DNA of 64,000 nt from Plectosphaerella cucumerina (taxonomy: Eukaryota > Ascomycota > Sordariomycetes > Glomerellales > Plectosphaerellaceae). Positions 44,336 to 53,209 of this stretch are shown one piece after another (position 1 is the stretch's first letter; every line of letters begins with the position of its first letter). The translations under genes were made by a program, and so were the position numbers. The notes beneath the pieces were generated by a model. The model made no database searches. It saw nothing but the letters and a program-made list of their open reading frames with translations, and was not told where the DNA came from. The DNA lies in the NCBI GenBank assembly GCA_020746995.1, contig JAGPXD010000002.1, forward strand, positions 4,030,001 to 4,094,000. Direction: 5' to 3'.

Positions 44336-45414
44336 TCACGACGCTGCCGCACCATATCGTTCTATGGCGTGCCCTTCCTTCCACATCGACGCGATTCTGC
44401 CCACGGGATAAAACATTCGCAGGTTCCGTTTGTGGGTCCTTGGCTGAGGATGTGGTTGAAAGAGAGTAATCAATGCCTGACAGGTCGGGCTCGAATGGAG
44501 AAGAACTCGTCCAAGGAGATGATACGACTGCGCTGTGATGGCAACTATCTTGTCATCCTGTCCTCTCTCGTCTTGAATTTCCCAGTCTGACAGACACTCG
44601 TAACAACCGTGTGTCATCCGAGGTGGGCCATTCAGCGGAAAACTGACGGCCGGAGGCCACAGAGAGTGGACACCAGAAGTCTCCCAGGACAACGAATCCA
44701 AGAGCTTGTGGTGTACGCACAGGATATGAGTGTAGAGTTGTCCGGCTGGCTTGCCCTCCTGCAGACTCTTCGAATGGACTCGATGCGTGGCTTTGATCAT
44801 CAACTCGTCGCCAACGAACTTCATCTGGACGCTGATTGACCGAAAAACGCCCCTAGTGAAGTAGACTTGGGGTTTCGTCAGGCTATACTGGTCGGGAGAC
44901 AGACCGATCTGTCCTCCAGACCAGTGATGATTCACCATCAGGCGGGCATCCACGTACCCTAGACGCCGAGTTCCATTTGTCCAGTCCTCCATTGGGAAGA
45001 AAGATCCAGCTTTGCAAAGAGATCCACAGTACTGGCGGTTAGGTGTCTCGTTTTGGTGAATCGTCTGAGCACGCCGCAGGATGTGCACAGGGCATATCGA
45101 TCGTTCAGGTCGCGCTCCAAATGTACATGGAAGTCGGTTCTCTCAGGTTCGTTTAGAGGTATGCTTTCTATCGATGGAAACACGTGGAACAGGCTTCTGC
45201 AGGTGAGAAGCAGTGCCAGGCGATCAACTGGTTGGAGTTCTTCGTTGATGAAGAAGAGCAAGTCCACGGGCATTTGTAGCAGCGGCGCAGCGTTTATCGT
45301 TATGAGAGGTTTCGGCGGAGATGGATTCGGAATGGTTTTAATAGTGGCTTTGCGTAATCTCCGAAGTATAGTTCGGAAAAAATGCCGAACACTGGATTCT
45401 ATCGCATTGCTCAT
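44336..45414 (-). pseudogene. F-box-like protein gene with frameshift
   Basis: The N-terminal frame (45414 to 44962) encodes an F-box-like segment, MPVDLLFFINEEL then DRLALLLTCRSLFHVFPSI, and HVHLERDLNDRYALCTSCGVLRRF. It then runs into non-conserved sequence and stops. A second frame, open from about 45088 to 44336, continues with ETPNRQYCGSLCKAGSF then TRRLGYVDARLMVNHHWSG, the pattern normally following the CxxC segment in these fungal F-box proteins. The switch lies near 45030-45060 and needs a one-base shift. No intron of normal length fits. So either one indel has broken the gene or there is an assembly error. An intact form would be about 355 residues; it would be a substrate adaptor candidate for SCF ligases. 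Confidence 0.6.
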
Positions 45415-45844
45415 CGTGGGTGTTTGGTGGTATCGCGGCGTGGTAGGTGTTTAGAACATCATGATGGTGTTCAGTCCTGGTTTCAGGCACAATCAAAGCA
45501 GACGGACGCCCAAGGCTTTTTACATCTTTGGGTACGAACGCCTGATCCTCAATCACTTGCGCTGTTCTGTACTCCAAAGCCCCAGGCGAGTATCTGTGTC
45601 AACCATGGCGCCAGGGACGAATCTGCGACACCAAGCCGGCACCAGATGTTTGCAATCTCACCTCCACCCTGATAACGAAATTCTGCGGCAAGTCGGGTAC
45701 ATAGCAAAACGAAACTTGTGCTGATGGAAAAGAGTGACTGCAGCAACTACGGTAGGTGTGAGAGTGCCTCACAACAGTCGAGTCTTCCGGCGGGGCTGGG
45801 GTCATCACTTCACGCTTGAGTCTTTGCGGAGAGGGCAAAAAGTG
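45415..45844. other. intergenic
   Basis: This is upstream sequence of the F-box-like gene up to the tRNA-Ala. No further gene is supported. Confidence 0.45.
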
Positions 45845-45916
45845 TGGACAATCCGCGAATCGAACGCGGGACCTTCAGCATGCTAAGCAGACGTTATACC
45901 ACTAAACCAATCGCCC
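45845..45916 (-). tRNA. tRNA-Ala(AGC), one anticodon-stem mismatch
   Basis: On the minus strand the acceptor GGGCGAT pairs with ATTGTCC and includes G3-U70, the alanine identity pair; discriminator is A. The T arm is CCGCG-TTCGATT-CGCGG. The loop TTAGCAT gives anticodon AGC. The anticodon stem TCTGC/GCTGA has a T-T mismatch in its middle. Length is 72 nt and there is no intron. Confidence 0.78.
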
Positions 45917-46126
45917 AGATATGTGAGGAAGCCGAACATGTCGGTAAAAGTCTCCCATCGCCAGAGACGGCCATTCTTGGATCCTTATTGCCCACCCACA
46001 CACTTTCAAGGCGACGTTTCACAAAATTGCAGATAGCAATAAGTCTCATAGGTCATGAACTTCATTAATCTAGTCTAGTTGTACAACCCAAACACCTTTC
46101 TATCATGTCGCTACCATCCCAAACAC

Positions 46127-47131
46127 CTAAGCCTCGACGGCCTTGAGAACAGCCCTGAAGTGCAGCTTGCCCGAGTCAAGCTTCTCCATGGCCTGCTTAA
46201 TGCCCTCCTCAGTCATATCGAACGTCTCAATGACGGGCTCGACCTTGTGGACGGCGGCGAACTCGAGCATCTCGCGGTGAACGGCGCGGGTAGCGACGAG
46301 CGAGCCCTGGACGGCGATGCCCTTGGCGAGCAGGGGCATGTAGGGGATCTCGAAGTTGCCCGAGGAGACGGACAGGGGGTAGATGCGGGACTTGGGGGCC
46401 ATCAGAGGCAGAAGAGCAGCCCAGTCGGGCTGAGCAGACGCGGTGACGAGAAGCCTGTCGATGGGCCAGCGGATGCTGTGGTCGTCGGCGGCGCGGTCGG
46501 CCATGGCGATGAACTCGTGGGCACCGAGACGGAGGGCCTCGGCCTTCTTGCTCTCAGAGCCCGAAAGCGCGACGACGCGGCAGCCGAGCTTCGCGGCGAA
46601 CTGGAGGGCGATGTGGCCGAGGCCGCCGACACCGAGGACACCGACGGTCTCGTTGGGCTTGACGTCGTGGAGGGTGGTGAAGACGGTGGCGCCGGCGCAC
46701 TGGAGGGGCGCGGCGATCTCGTCGGAGAGGGCATCGGGGATGGGGTGGAGGAAGGCCTCGCGCCAGATGGCGTGGGAGGCGAAACTGCCCTGGTCAGAGG
46801 TAGAGTAGCCGAAAAGGGCCCTGGCGTGGCAGAAGACGTCCTCGCCCTGGAGGCAGTGCAGGCAGAGGCCGCAGGCGTCGGTGACGTAGCCCCATCCGAC
46901 GCGGTCGCCGGCCTTCAGGTTGCGGGTGTTGGGGCCGACGCGCTCGACGACACCGACGCCCTCGTGGCCAAGGACCATGTCGGCCTTGCGGTAGTGCAGG
47001 TCGGTACCGCAGAGGCCAGAGGCGGTGATGCGGACGAGGACCTGATCATCCTCGAGGGTATCGGGGCGGGTGGTGGTGCTCTTCTTGGGGAAGCCATCGT
47101 TGGATCCCTTGAAGACGGTGAAGGAAGGCAT
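46127..47131 (-). CDS. zinc-dependent alcohol dehydrogenase (MDR family)
   Basis: This intronless frame encodes 334 residues. Catalytic-zinc ligands Cys41 (LCGTDLHY), His56-Glu57 (GHEGVG) and Cys145 (LQCAGAT) are present. The structural zinc uses Cys87, 90, 93 and 101 (DACGLCLHC...FC). The Rossmann motif GVGGLG is at 167-172, followed by HIALQFAAKLG. The enzyme oxidises alcohols or reduces aldehydes with NAD(P). The sequence style is of the cinnamyl/yeast Adh6-like class, which prefers NADPH; the first residues after the second strand (SGSESKK) do not settle the cofactor. Length is close to family norm. The gene shares a 598-bp promoter region with a divergent Zn2Cys6 regulator, which might control it. 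Confidence 0.94.
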   Translation of the reverse strand: MPSFTVFKGSNDGFPKKSTTTRPDTLEDDQVLVRITASGLCGTDLHYRKADMVLGHEGVGVVERVGPNTRNLKAGDRVGWGYVTDACGLCLHCLQGEDVFCHARALFGYSTSDQGSFASHAIWREAFLHPIPDALSDEIAAPLQCAGATVFTTLHDVKPNETVGVLGVGGLGHIALQFAAKLGCRVVALSGSESKKAEALRLGAHEFIAMADRAADDHSIRWPIDRLLVTASAQPDWAALLPLMAPKSRIYPLSVSSGNFEIPYMPLLAKGIAVQGSLVATRAVHREMLEFAAVHKVEPVIETFDMTEEGIKQAMEKLDSGKLHFRAVLKAVEA

Positions 47132-47729
47132 GGTGATGTGTGTATGAGGGGTATCTGAAGATGGAGGTGTAGATGTTCAAAGCGAGATGGCTATGGCAAT
47201 GCTGTGATGGGAATGCGAATGCTGATGCTGAGTGACGAGATGGGATAGAGAACCGGCTCCCCCGTCCTTCTTATACCTCTCAAGACTTGCACATATCTCC
47301 GTCTCCAAGCTCCATCATCAGTAACCAGACCCGGTCGATCTAGAAAAAAAGAGAAGCTGTGGGGCGTGTCAACTCCGATGCGTTTACTGATGATCTCACA
47401 ACGGGCCCCGGAGCCACGCCGTAGCCAAGGAAGACGCCCAGATCGCCGGAAGGCATCTAGGGCCCTCCCGGTCCCGGCGACCAATAGGAGTATCTCCAGA
47501 GCTCCGTCCGAGTCAGGGGTGCGGCATTACCGACCCCCTGTCATCGCTTTGGCACCGGGAGTTGGTCCCCAGAACGGCCTGAACCGAGGCTTGACCCCCC
47601 CATCGGAGTTTACGTCTGACGTGCCCACCCCCATTTATCAGCAGAGTCTTCTTCCAACTCCGACGCTCCGGGCTCGCGAGCTCCGGGACTTGTCCTCATC
47701 AACATCGGAGTCTTGCCACGGAGTGACGG
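47132..47729. other. shared divergent promoter region
   Basis: This 598-bp region lies between the alcohol dehydrogenase and the Zn2Cys6 regulator. It contains several CGG/CCG trinucleotides, but no clearly spaced pair stands out over the GC-rich background. Confidence 0.5.
47270..47275 (-). promoter_or_regulatory. TATA box of the alcohol dehydrogenase gene
   Basis: On the minus strand this reads TATAAG, about 140 bp upstream of the ATG at 47131. Confidence 0.5.
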
Positions 47730-49895
47730 ATGGAACGCTCTTCGATATCACTACCCACCGCCGCTATGGATGGCCTTTCGGTCTCGAACGCTGCGGGGCC
47801 TGCTGCCGTTGCTCCGACGACTGTCGCGCGTCTGCGACAGAAACGGAGCCAGGTCGCCAGGGCTTGTGACTCCTGTCGCGTCCAGCGCATCAAGTGCGAC
47901 AATAGCCAGCCCTGCGTCAACTGCCAGACGAGGGGCCGACAGTGCAGCAACAGCGATGCTGTCAAGACATCCACCCTGACGCAGGCGCACGAGGAGATCA
48001 GTCGACTGAAAGCAACGGTCAAGGAGCTGGAGAGCGAGCTGCGGTCGGAGCGAGAGAAGACACCAGCGCCACAAGGGCTAGTCACGCCCACGAGCAGCGA
48101 TGGCCCGTCGCCCTCTCAACCTGCCGTCCCAGCCCCGAGTAAACCCAACTGGCAGGGTGTCGTCAAGCAGTGTGCGAGCCGCTCACCGAACGAGTCTTGG
48201 TTTGGACCCTCGTCCATCTACTACTTCGTCAAACGCCTCGACAAGTCCCTGAGCACCACCTTACGCCAACCCCAACCGACGGAACAACTCCAGCTATGCT
48301 CGGAGAGCTCCATCAACCTCCTCGAAGGCCATGCCGGCCCCGCAGAAGCCGCTGTCGCCGTCGGCTCCGGAGGCGCTCCCCCGTCCTACCTCACGCCAAT
48401 GCAGGAACAATACTTCATCGACCTGTTCTGGGACTCATTCCACACCTGCGTCTTGCCTATCCTCGATGAGGCCGACTTCAAACAACACCATCAGTCCCTA
48501 TGGACCACGGCCTCGACCCGCCGGCCTTCGGCCCTCGTTGATATTGTCGTCGCCATGTGCATGCAGCTTGGCATCTCTACCATGCCCGCCGGCGACCAGG
48601 GCCGCTTCTCGCCCCTCGACAACGCGGACCCGACGATCGCTGGTCGCATGCACTATCGCCGGTGCCAGGCCCTGCTGGCCCACCAGACGGAAAGCCCATC
48701 CATCGCGACGCTGCAGTGCCACCTGCTCTGCGCCCTCTACCTCTGCTCCGGCTCCTTCCATAACATGGTCGATGCCGCCTGCGCCCAGGCTGTGCGCACC
48801 GCCTACATCCTCGGCCTGCATATGGACGCGCCGCCCGATATGCCACGCAAGGAGGTTGAACGCCGCCGCCGTCTCTGGTGGGCCGTCTATCTCATGGAGA
48901 CCAAGATCGGGACAAAGCTTGGCCGTCCTTTTTCATTGCGCGACTCGCATGCCATGCCGGAGCTGCCGGCCGACGACTTCGAGGCTGCCATGCTCTCAGG
49001 CTCATGTTTCGCGCCTATCGGCGACGGCGTCACCTGGCTCAGCTTCAACCGCCACCACGTCAGCCTCCATGCCACCATCCGCCGCGCATACACAGCGTTC
49101 TACGACAAAGATCCGGGTGGAAAGGACATGTGGGACGACGCTGAAACTCTCGAGAGCTACGCCCAACTGTTACAGCCACACAACAAAGCCCTTGACGCCT
49201 GGGTCTCTCAGGTGCCCGAGGCTCTCACCACTCGCCGGATCGACGGTGGCGTTTCGCTGTCCACACACCCATCTCGCCTAGATATTGAGCAGTTTGCGCC
49301 CCTGTGGCTGCAGCGCCAACGTCTCCTCCTTGAGATTGCCTACCACAACGTTTCCGTCCTTCTCTACCGGCCCTTCATCTCCTTCTCCGCCACGCCAGGC
49401 CCGCTAGCCACAGAGATGGCATCAAGATGCGCCTCACACGCAATCGCTCTCACTCGTATTGCGCATCAAGTCCTTTCTACCATGTCGATCCTTGACGGCT
49501 GGCACGAGGTCTTCCACTGGCAGTGGGGTGTCTCCATGACTCTCGTGGGCTTTCTCATAGCTTACCCAAGCTGGGAGCAGAGGGACGCTGCGAGGGAGGC
49601 CATTGACCTTGCCGTCGGCGTTTTTGACAAATTTAGCAAGAGGTTCTCTGTAGCAAGGAGCGCTGCGAGCATCATGAGAGACCTTTGCGTCAAGGTGGAT
49701 CTGCTCAAGGAGAGGACGCAGATGCCTTCTCTGGACTTGTCTATGATAGACATGTCCATGCCCGAGGGTGCATGGGATGGCCAGAACCTGTTCGACATCA
49801 CCTTGAACGTTGACTTTTGGGATGGCCTGGACACGCTGTGGCCGGGGTCTCATGAGTACTCGGATCCGTCTTATTTTGGGCACATGCAGTACTAG
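47730..49895 (+). CDS. Zn2Cys6 transcription factor, fungal-specific TF domain
   Basis: This intronless frame encodes 721 residues. The zinc cluster uses Cys46, 49, 56, 62, 65 and 72 (CDSCRVQRIKCDNSQPCVNC, then C; spacing 2-6-5-2-6). A leucine/charged coiled coil (EEISRLKATVKELESELRSE) follows and should mediate dimerisation. The fungal-specific domain is around residues 300-440: GRMHYRRCQALLAH, IATLQCHLLCALYLCSG, RTAYILGLHMDAP and RRRRLWWAVYLMETKIGTKLGRP. The position divergent from an alcohol dehydrogenase suggests a local target, but this is only context. The frame opens with MERSSISLPTAAMDG; the second Met at residue 13 could also start translation. Confidence 0.92.
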   Translation: MERSSISLPTAAMDGLSVSNAAGPAAVAPTTVARLRQKRSQVARACDSCRVQRIKCDNSQPCVNCQTRGRQCSNSDAVKTSTLTQAHEEISRLKATVKELESELRSEREKTPAPQGLVTPTSSDGPSPSQPAVPAPSKPNWQGVVKQCASRSPNESWFGPSSIYYFVKRLDKSLSTTLRQPQPTEQLQLCSESSINLLEGHAGPAEAAVAVGSGGAPPSYLTPMQEQYFIDLFWDSFHTCVLPILDEADFKQHHQSLWTTASTRRPSALVDIVVAMCMQLGISTMPAGDQGRFSPLDNADPTIAGRMHYRRCQALLAHQTESPSIATLQCHLLCALYLCSGSFHNMVDAACAQAVRTAYILGLHMDAPPDMPRKEVERRRRLWWAVYLMETKIGTKLGRPFSLRDSHAMPELPADDFEAAMLSGSCFAPIGDGVTWLSFNRHHVSLHATIRRAYTAFYDKDPGGKDMWDDAETLESYAQLLQPHNKALDAWVSQVPEALTTRRIDGGVSLSTHPSRLDIEQFAPLWLQRQRLLLEIAYHNVSVLLYRPFISFSATPGPLATEMASRCASHAIALTRIAHQVLSTMSILDGWHEVFHWQWGVSMTLVGFLIAYPSWEQRDAAREAIDLAVGVFDKFSKRFSVARSAASIMRDLCVKVDLLKERTQMPSLDLSMIDMSMPEGAWDGQNLFDITLNVDFWDGLDTLWPGSHEYSDPSYFGHMQY

Positions 49896-50260
49896 CATGG
49901 GCTGGGCGGGGAGCCGGCGTTCAGGGGAATTTGCGGCGATATTCTTGTCCTTGTGCTTCGGATGCGGTGCATTTTCTATACATCTGCCTGGCCTCATCTG
50001 AAGCAACAGCGAGTATCATGTCAATGTGTCTGAATGCAACACTCGTCCTCTAGATCGACTTTGACGTACATCCAGGCATGTGTCTACATCATCAATTACA
50101 AGCCGACTCCCACAAGAAAACCTAGCAATGTACCATGGACCAGCAGTATCAAACAATATTTCCGGCCCTCCAGATCCTTGGATCAAGCAACGAACTTCCC
50201 TGTTGCAACGTCAAAAACTTCATTACCCGACCGTGACTGTATGTGGCCATACTGCATGCC
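49896..50260. other. intergenic, convergent 3' regions
   Basis: This is the space between two genes that point toward one another. No gene or RNA seen. Confidence 0.5.
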
Positions 50261-51205
50261 TCAATCCACCGGGTGCCAGTTGTCCAGGAAGGCCCTCGCA
50301 CATGCCGCCGCAGTGGCCGCGGCATACCGCTGCCACATCTTGGATTTGTGACTGTCGGCATAGTCCGCAGCCCCCTTGATCACCACACTGGGGAACAAGA
50401 CATCCCACATCCCTGCCCCCTCCATCTCGAAAGCGATGACTCCCTCGCGTTTCGCGATTGCATCGCGATGCATGGCCGATTTCATGACGGTGTCTCCAGA
50501 TGCGATGAGGCCGAAGTGAACAGATGGAATTGGCGATGTCTCGCGGTAGAGAGTGCGGGAGAAAACAGTCGGGCCGTTGCAGCCACACTCCTCGCACGTC
50601 ATGTTTGGGCTTCGATGATTGTAGGTTGGTTGGAAGAGGCGGTCTTGCTGGGCGCCGGGATATGCAGCCCGCAGGTGCGGCATCTTTTGTAGACCTTTGA
50701 GGTAAGCGGAGGTTCCGCTAAGGAGAGCTTTGTGGCCGCCTTCGCTCTGAAGCCGGGCAAGAGTGGCGCGGACGTCCATGTCTGGGGCCTTTGCCTTTTG
50801 TTGCGAATGTCCCTGAAGCTGCCGGTCCAGGTCATACTGGACGATGCCCTCGCTGATCATGACGTCGCCAAGAATGACCTCGTCACGAGCGACAGATGCT
50901 GGGACGGCGCCGCAGATACCAACAACCAGTACGAGTTTGATGTTGGGAAAGCTCAACCGAAGATTTGCGGCCGAGGATGCAGCGTACGCTTTTCCCTTGC
51001 CGGGCATATGTACGAGGACAACATTGTGGTGCCCGATGCGACCTGAGGTATAGATGTTTTGGTCGCCCGGAGCCTTGCCAATGACCTGGCCTCTGTCGTC
51101 CCAGAAGCGATCGAACACGGCCAAAACGGCTTCCGCCTCCAGCGGTAGAGCACAGATGATCCCGATCTGAAAAGCGCGGCGGCCCGGGAACTGGCAGATA
51201 GTCAT
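50261..51205 (-). CDS. stand-alone nucleoside phosphorylase-like (PNP_UDP) domain protein
   Basis: This intronless frame encodes 314 residues from ATG 51205; the open frame extends to 51247 only through a GTG. FQIGIICALPLEAEAVLAVF at the start, GRIGHHNVVLVHMPG, LVLVVGICGAVP, VILGDVMIS and FEMEGAGMWD then VVIKGAADYADSHKS match the purine/uridine phosphorylase fold. This version is typical of the N-terminal effector domain of fungal NLR proteins (PNP_UDP-NACHT-repeat). Here the frame stops directly after the domain (FLDNWHPVD), and no NACHT, ankyrin or TPR sequence follows within 365 bp. It could be a truncated NLR, a solo effector partner or a plain nucleoside-cleaving enzyme. Enzymatic residues look kept (MEGAG). 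Confidence 0.88.
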   Translation of the reverse strand: MTICQFPGRRAFQIGIICALPLEAEAVLAVFDRFWDDRGQVIGKAPGDQNIYTSGRIGHHNVVLVHMPGKGKAYAASSAANLRLSFPNIKLVLVVGICGAVPASVARDEVILGDVMISEGIVQYDLDRQLQGHSQQKAKAPDMDVRATLARLQSEGGHKALLSGTSAYLKGLQKMPHLRAAYPGAQQDRLFQPTYNHRSPNMTCEECGCNGPTVFSRTLYRETSPIPSVHFGLIASGDTVMKSAMHRDAIAKREGVIAFEMEGAGMWDVLFPSVVIKGAADYADSHKSKMWQRYAAATAAACARAFLDNWHPVD

Positions 51206-51949
51206 GGCGAACTTGGACAACCGCGAAAGTGCGGAACTGAGCCTCACACAGGTGTATGGGGTTGGCGAGAATAGTAGTGTGGTGATATAAGCTTATGAAG
51301 ATGAGCGATGTGCGATTGCAACAAGTAAGTATGGACGATCTCTCAACGGCTGCGGGAGTTTATGAATGCCCTAAAATCTTGAAAATAGAGAAGCGCCAGG
51401 AATACAGCGCCCAAATTTAGATGTGATAACCGCTGGCGGTCGGGGTCGCAGGCAGTTGGCCTTGTCTGAAACAAGACCCTGGACTTGCATGTCAGTTGGC
51501 CGGCTACGTGCTGCTGCTGTTTATTTGCAGCGGTGCATTGGTCTGCCTGAAGTGACGAGCCAAGCAGAGTGCTACTACGTTTTCCAGGAATCCAATCCGG
51601 GTCCAAACGAAGATTACCGACAGTCAAGGACAAGGCTCCGGAATTTCATTTACTCATCGGGCACCAAGTAGGCATCAATGGCAGGTACACGGAGTGATGT
51701 CCGACAACAATGAAGGGACACAGGCCCGGCCGGGAAGGGTTTCAGGGGCCAACATCGACTGGTCCAGTGGCCCTGACCCCCATCACGACTCGGACAGGGG
51801 GCATCAGTTTAGCCGCAGGCGCTGTAACCACCAACTTAAATGCCATCTGAGGGGAAAATCCCTACTTAAGGACTGACCTGCCGCTACCCTATAGCGGATC
51901 CGCACTTTTGGTGTAGTGGTAGTCCCAACACCATCCGAGTCGGCAGCGG
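51206..51949. other. intergenic
   Basis: No gene supported. Near 51915 a short tRNA-like A-box stretch (GGTGTAGTGGTAG) lacks the rest of a cloverleaf. Confidence 0.5.
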
Positions 51950-52543
51950 CTATTCAATCCAATGAACTGTATTCCTCCGCTGTCTAAAGGGTATCCGCAA
52001 GTCACTCTGGTCGCAAACATCGCCGCTCGAGTCACCGCTCCCCCTAAGTCCCACCGCAATGCACGCGGCAATGGCGAGGGCGACCCCAACACTAAGCCTG
52101 GCGGAAGCACCCGAAGCGCCCGCGCTGAGATGTGGATAGCCGACAATTTCAAACTTGTCCGTCTCTATGGACATGGCGCTTTCGATGAAAGTGAAGTTGG
52201 GCGAGGAGTAGAAATTGGCCGAGAAGAAGTTGCGCTTTCCGTCAAAGAGCTGCTGATCGACATCCTCCATGTACTCAAACCACTCTGGGGCGTCCCAGAC
52301 GTGGCTGGTGATATTGCCGCGCCAGTCAATGGCGTCGGAGATGGGCCAGACGCCTGTGCTGTGAAAGTGGAGCTTGAGCCAGCGCATGCTGGAGTGAGGA
52401 ACCTGCAGGTTCTCGTCGGGCGACCACTCGAAGACGACGGGCTCGGAGTAATTGAATGGTTTGCTCGTGTCAGGACGGAGGAATTGGAAGGTGCAGGCGG
52501 TGGGCACGAGAGCCGAGAGGAGGAAGAGGGCGTTGAAGTGCAT
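51950..52543 (-). CDS. secreted or GPI-type surface protein, unknown function
   Basis: The frame from ATG 52543 encodes 197 residues. A signal peptide (MHFNALFLLSALVPTACTF) precedes FQFLRPDTSKPFNYSEPVVFEW and a WSPDE segment. The layout (Pro-rich opening, then a hydrophobic strand ending in W) recalls the fungal surface-protein family that starts with a Ser/Thr-GPI-type beta domain, but the match is weak. N-glycosylation sites occur at NYS, NIT and NFT. Near the C-terminus ASGASARLSVGVALAIAACI is a hydrophobic stretch that could be a GPI or membrane anchor. After it the frame continues for about 40 charged residues, which is odd for a GPI signal, so a 3' intron could have been missed. A TATA-like GCATAAAG lies about 100 bp upstream. 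Confidence 0.65.
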   Translation of the reverse strand: MHFNALFLLSALVPTACTFQFLRPDTSKPFNYSEPVVFEWSPDENLQVPHSSMRWLKLHFHSTGVWPISDAIDWRGNITSHVWDAPEWFEYMEDVDQQLFDGKRNFFSANFYSSPNFTFIESAMSIETDKFEIVGYPHLSAGASGASARLSVGVALAIAACIAVGLRGSGDSSGDVCDQSDLRIPFRQRRNTVHWIE

Positions 52544-52950
52544 GATGTGGTGTATCGGATGGGTTGTGTTCAACTTGAAGCTTGGAGAAACGATGTGAGG
52601 ATGTTGATCTGACAGGATAGCCCGAGGGAAACCCCTTTCTCTTTATGCACACACGTCGCGATGATCCAAACCCAGACCCTGTGCAGTCGATGGGTGTCAG
52701 CCTTGCCGGCCACGCCGCTGCAGGACTGTCGCCCGGGGCGCAGCAATCTCACCGCACAATCGCTTCCAGGCTGATGCCAAACCCCATCACGCGATCTGCA
52801 TAGCCAACTGGAAGCTTAAATAGTCTTCTGTGACCTCTCAGCCAGTGAGCCGGACAGGGGCATATCAGCCTGAACCGCCTGGAACCAGCCCGTCCGAGCA
52901 ACTTGTCTTGATACATTATGCTAGCATCCGCCGTTTTTCCCTGTCGATCT
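52544..52950. other. intergenic, with TATA-like box for the surface-protein gene
   Basis: On the minus strand GTGCATAAAG (52641-52650) lies about 100 bp upstream of the start at 52543. No other feature seen. Confidence 0.4.
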
Positions 52951-53022
52951 GTTCTGATAGCTCAGGGGTAGAGCAATCGGCTGCAGTCCGATAGGTCGGG
53001 CGTTCAAATCGCCCTCAGAACT
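52951..53022 (+). tRNA. tRNA-Cys(GCA), copy 1
   Basis: The acceptor GTTCTGA/TCAGAAC pairs perfectly and the discriminator is T. The anticodon stem ATCGG/CCGAT has loop CTGCAGT, giving GCA. The T arm is GGGCG-TTCAAAT-CGCCC. There is no intron. Confidence 0.95.
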
Positions 53023-53137
53023 TACCTTTTGCCCTATCCACATCTCCCGAGATGTGGCTTTGCTTTTTGCCGCAGGGAGAACACCAGGAGGACAAGTGTC
53101 ATTCCACGACATCTTCCTCATAACAACCCCTTCGATC

Positions 53138-53209
53138 GTTCTGATAGCTCAGGGGTAGAGCAATCGGCTGCAGTCCGATAGGTCGGGCGTTCAAATCGCC
53201 CTCAGAACT
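53138..53209 (+). tRNA. tRNA-Cys(GCA), copy 2
   Basis: This is identical over 72 nt to copy 1, 187 bp downstream of it in the same orientation. The spacer between the two is unrelated except for a few bases next to each gene. Confidence 0.95.

Noticed and set aside
46079..47158. 359-residue plus-strand frame antisense to the alcohol dehydrogenase
   Set aside because: It is a GC-rich antisense shadow of a clear gene, with Gly/Asp/Val-rich nonsense composition.
51908..51960. tRNA-like stretch with an A-box-like GGTGTAGTGGTAG
   Set aside because: No complete acceptor, anticodon or T arm could be paired.
51962..52612. 216-residue plus-strand frame over the surface-protein gene
   Set aside because: The minus strand has a signal peptide, glycosylation sites and a promoter-like TATA box, so it is the better reading.
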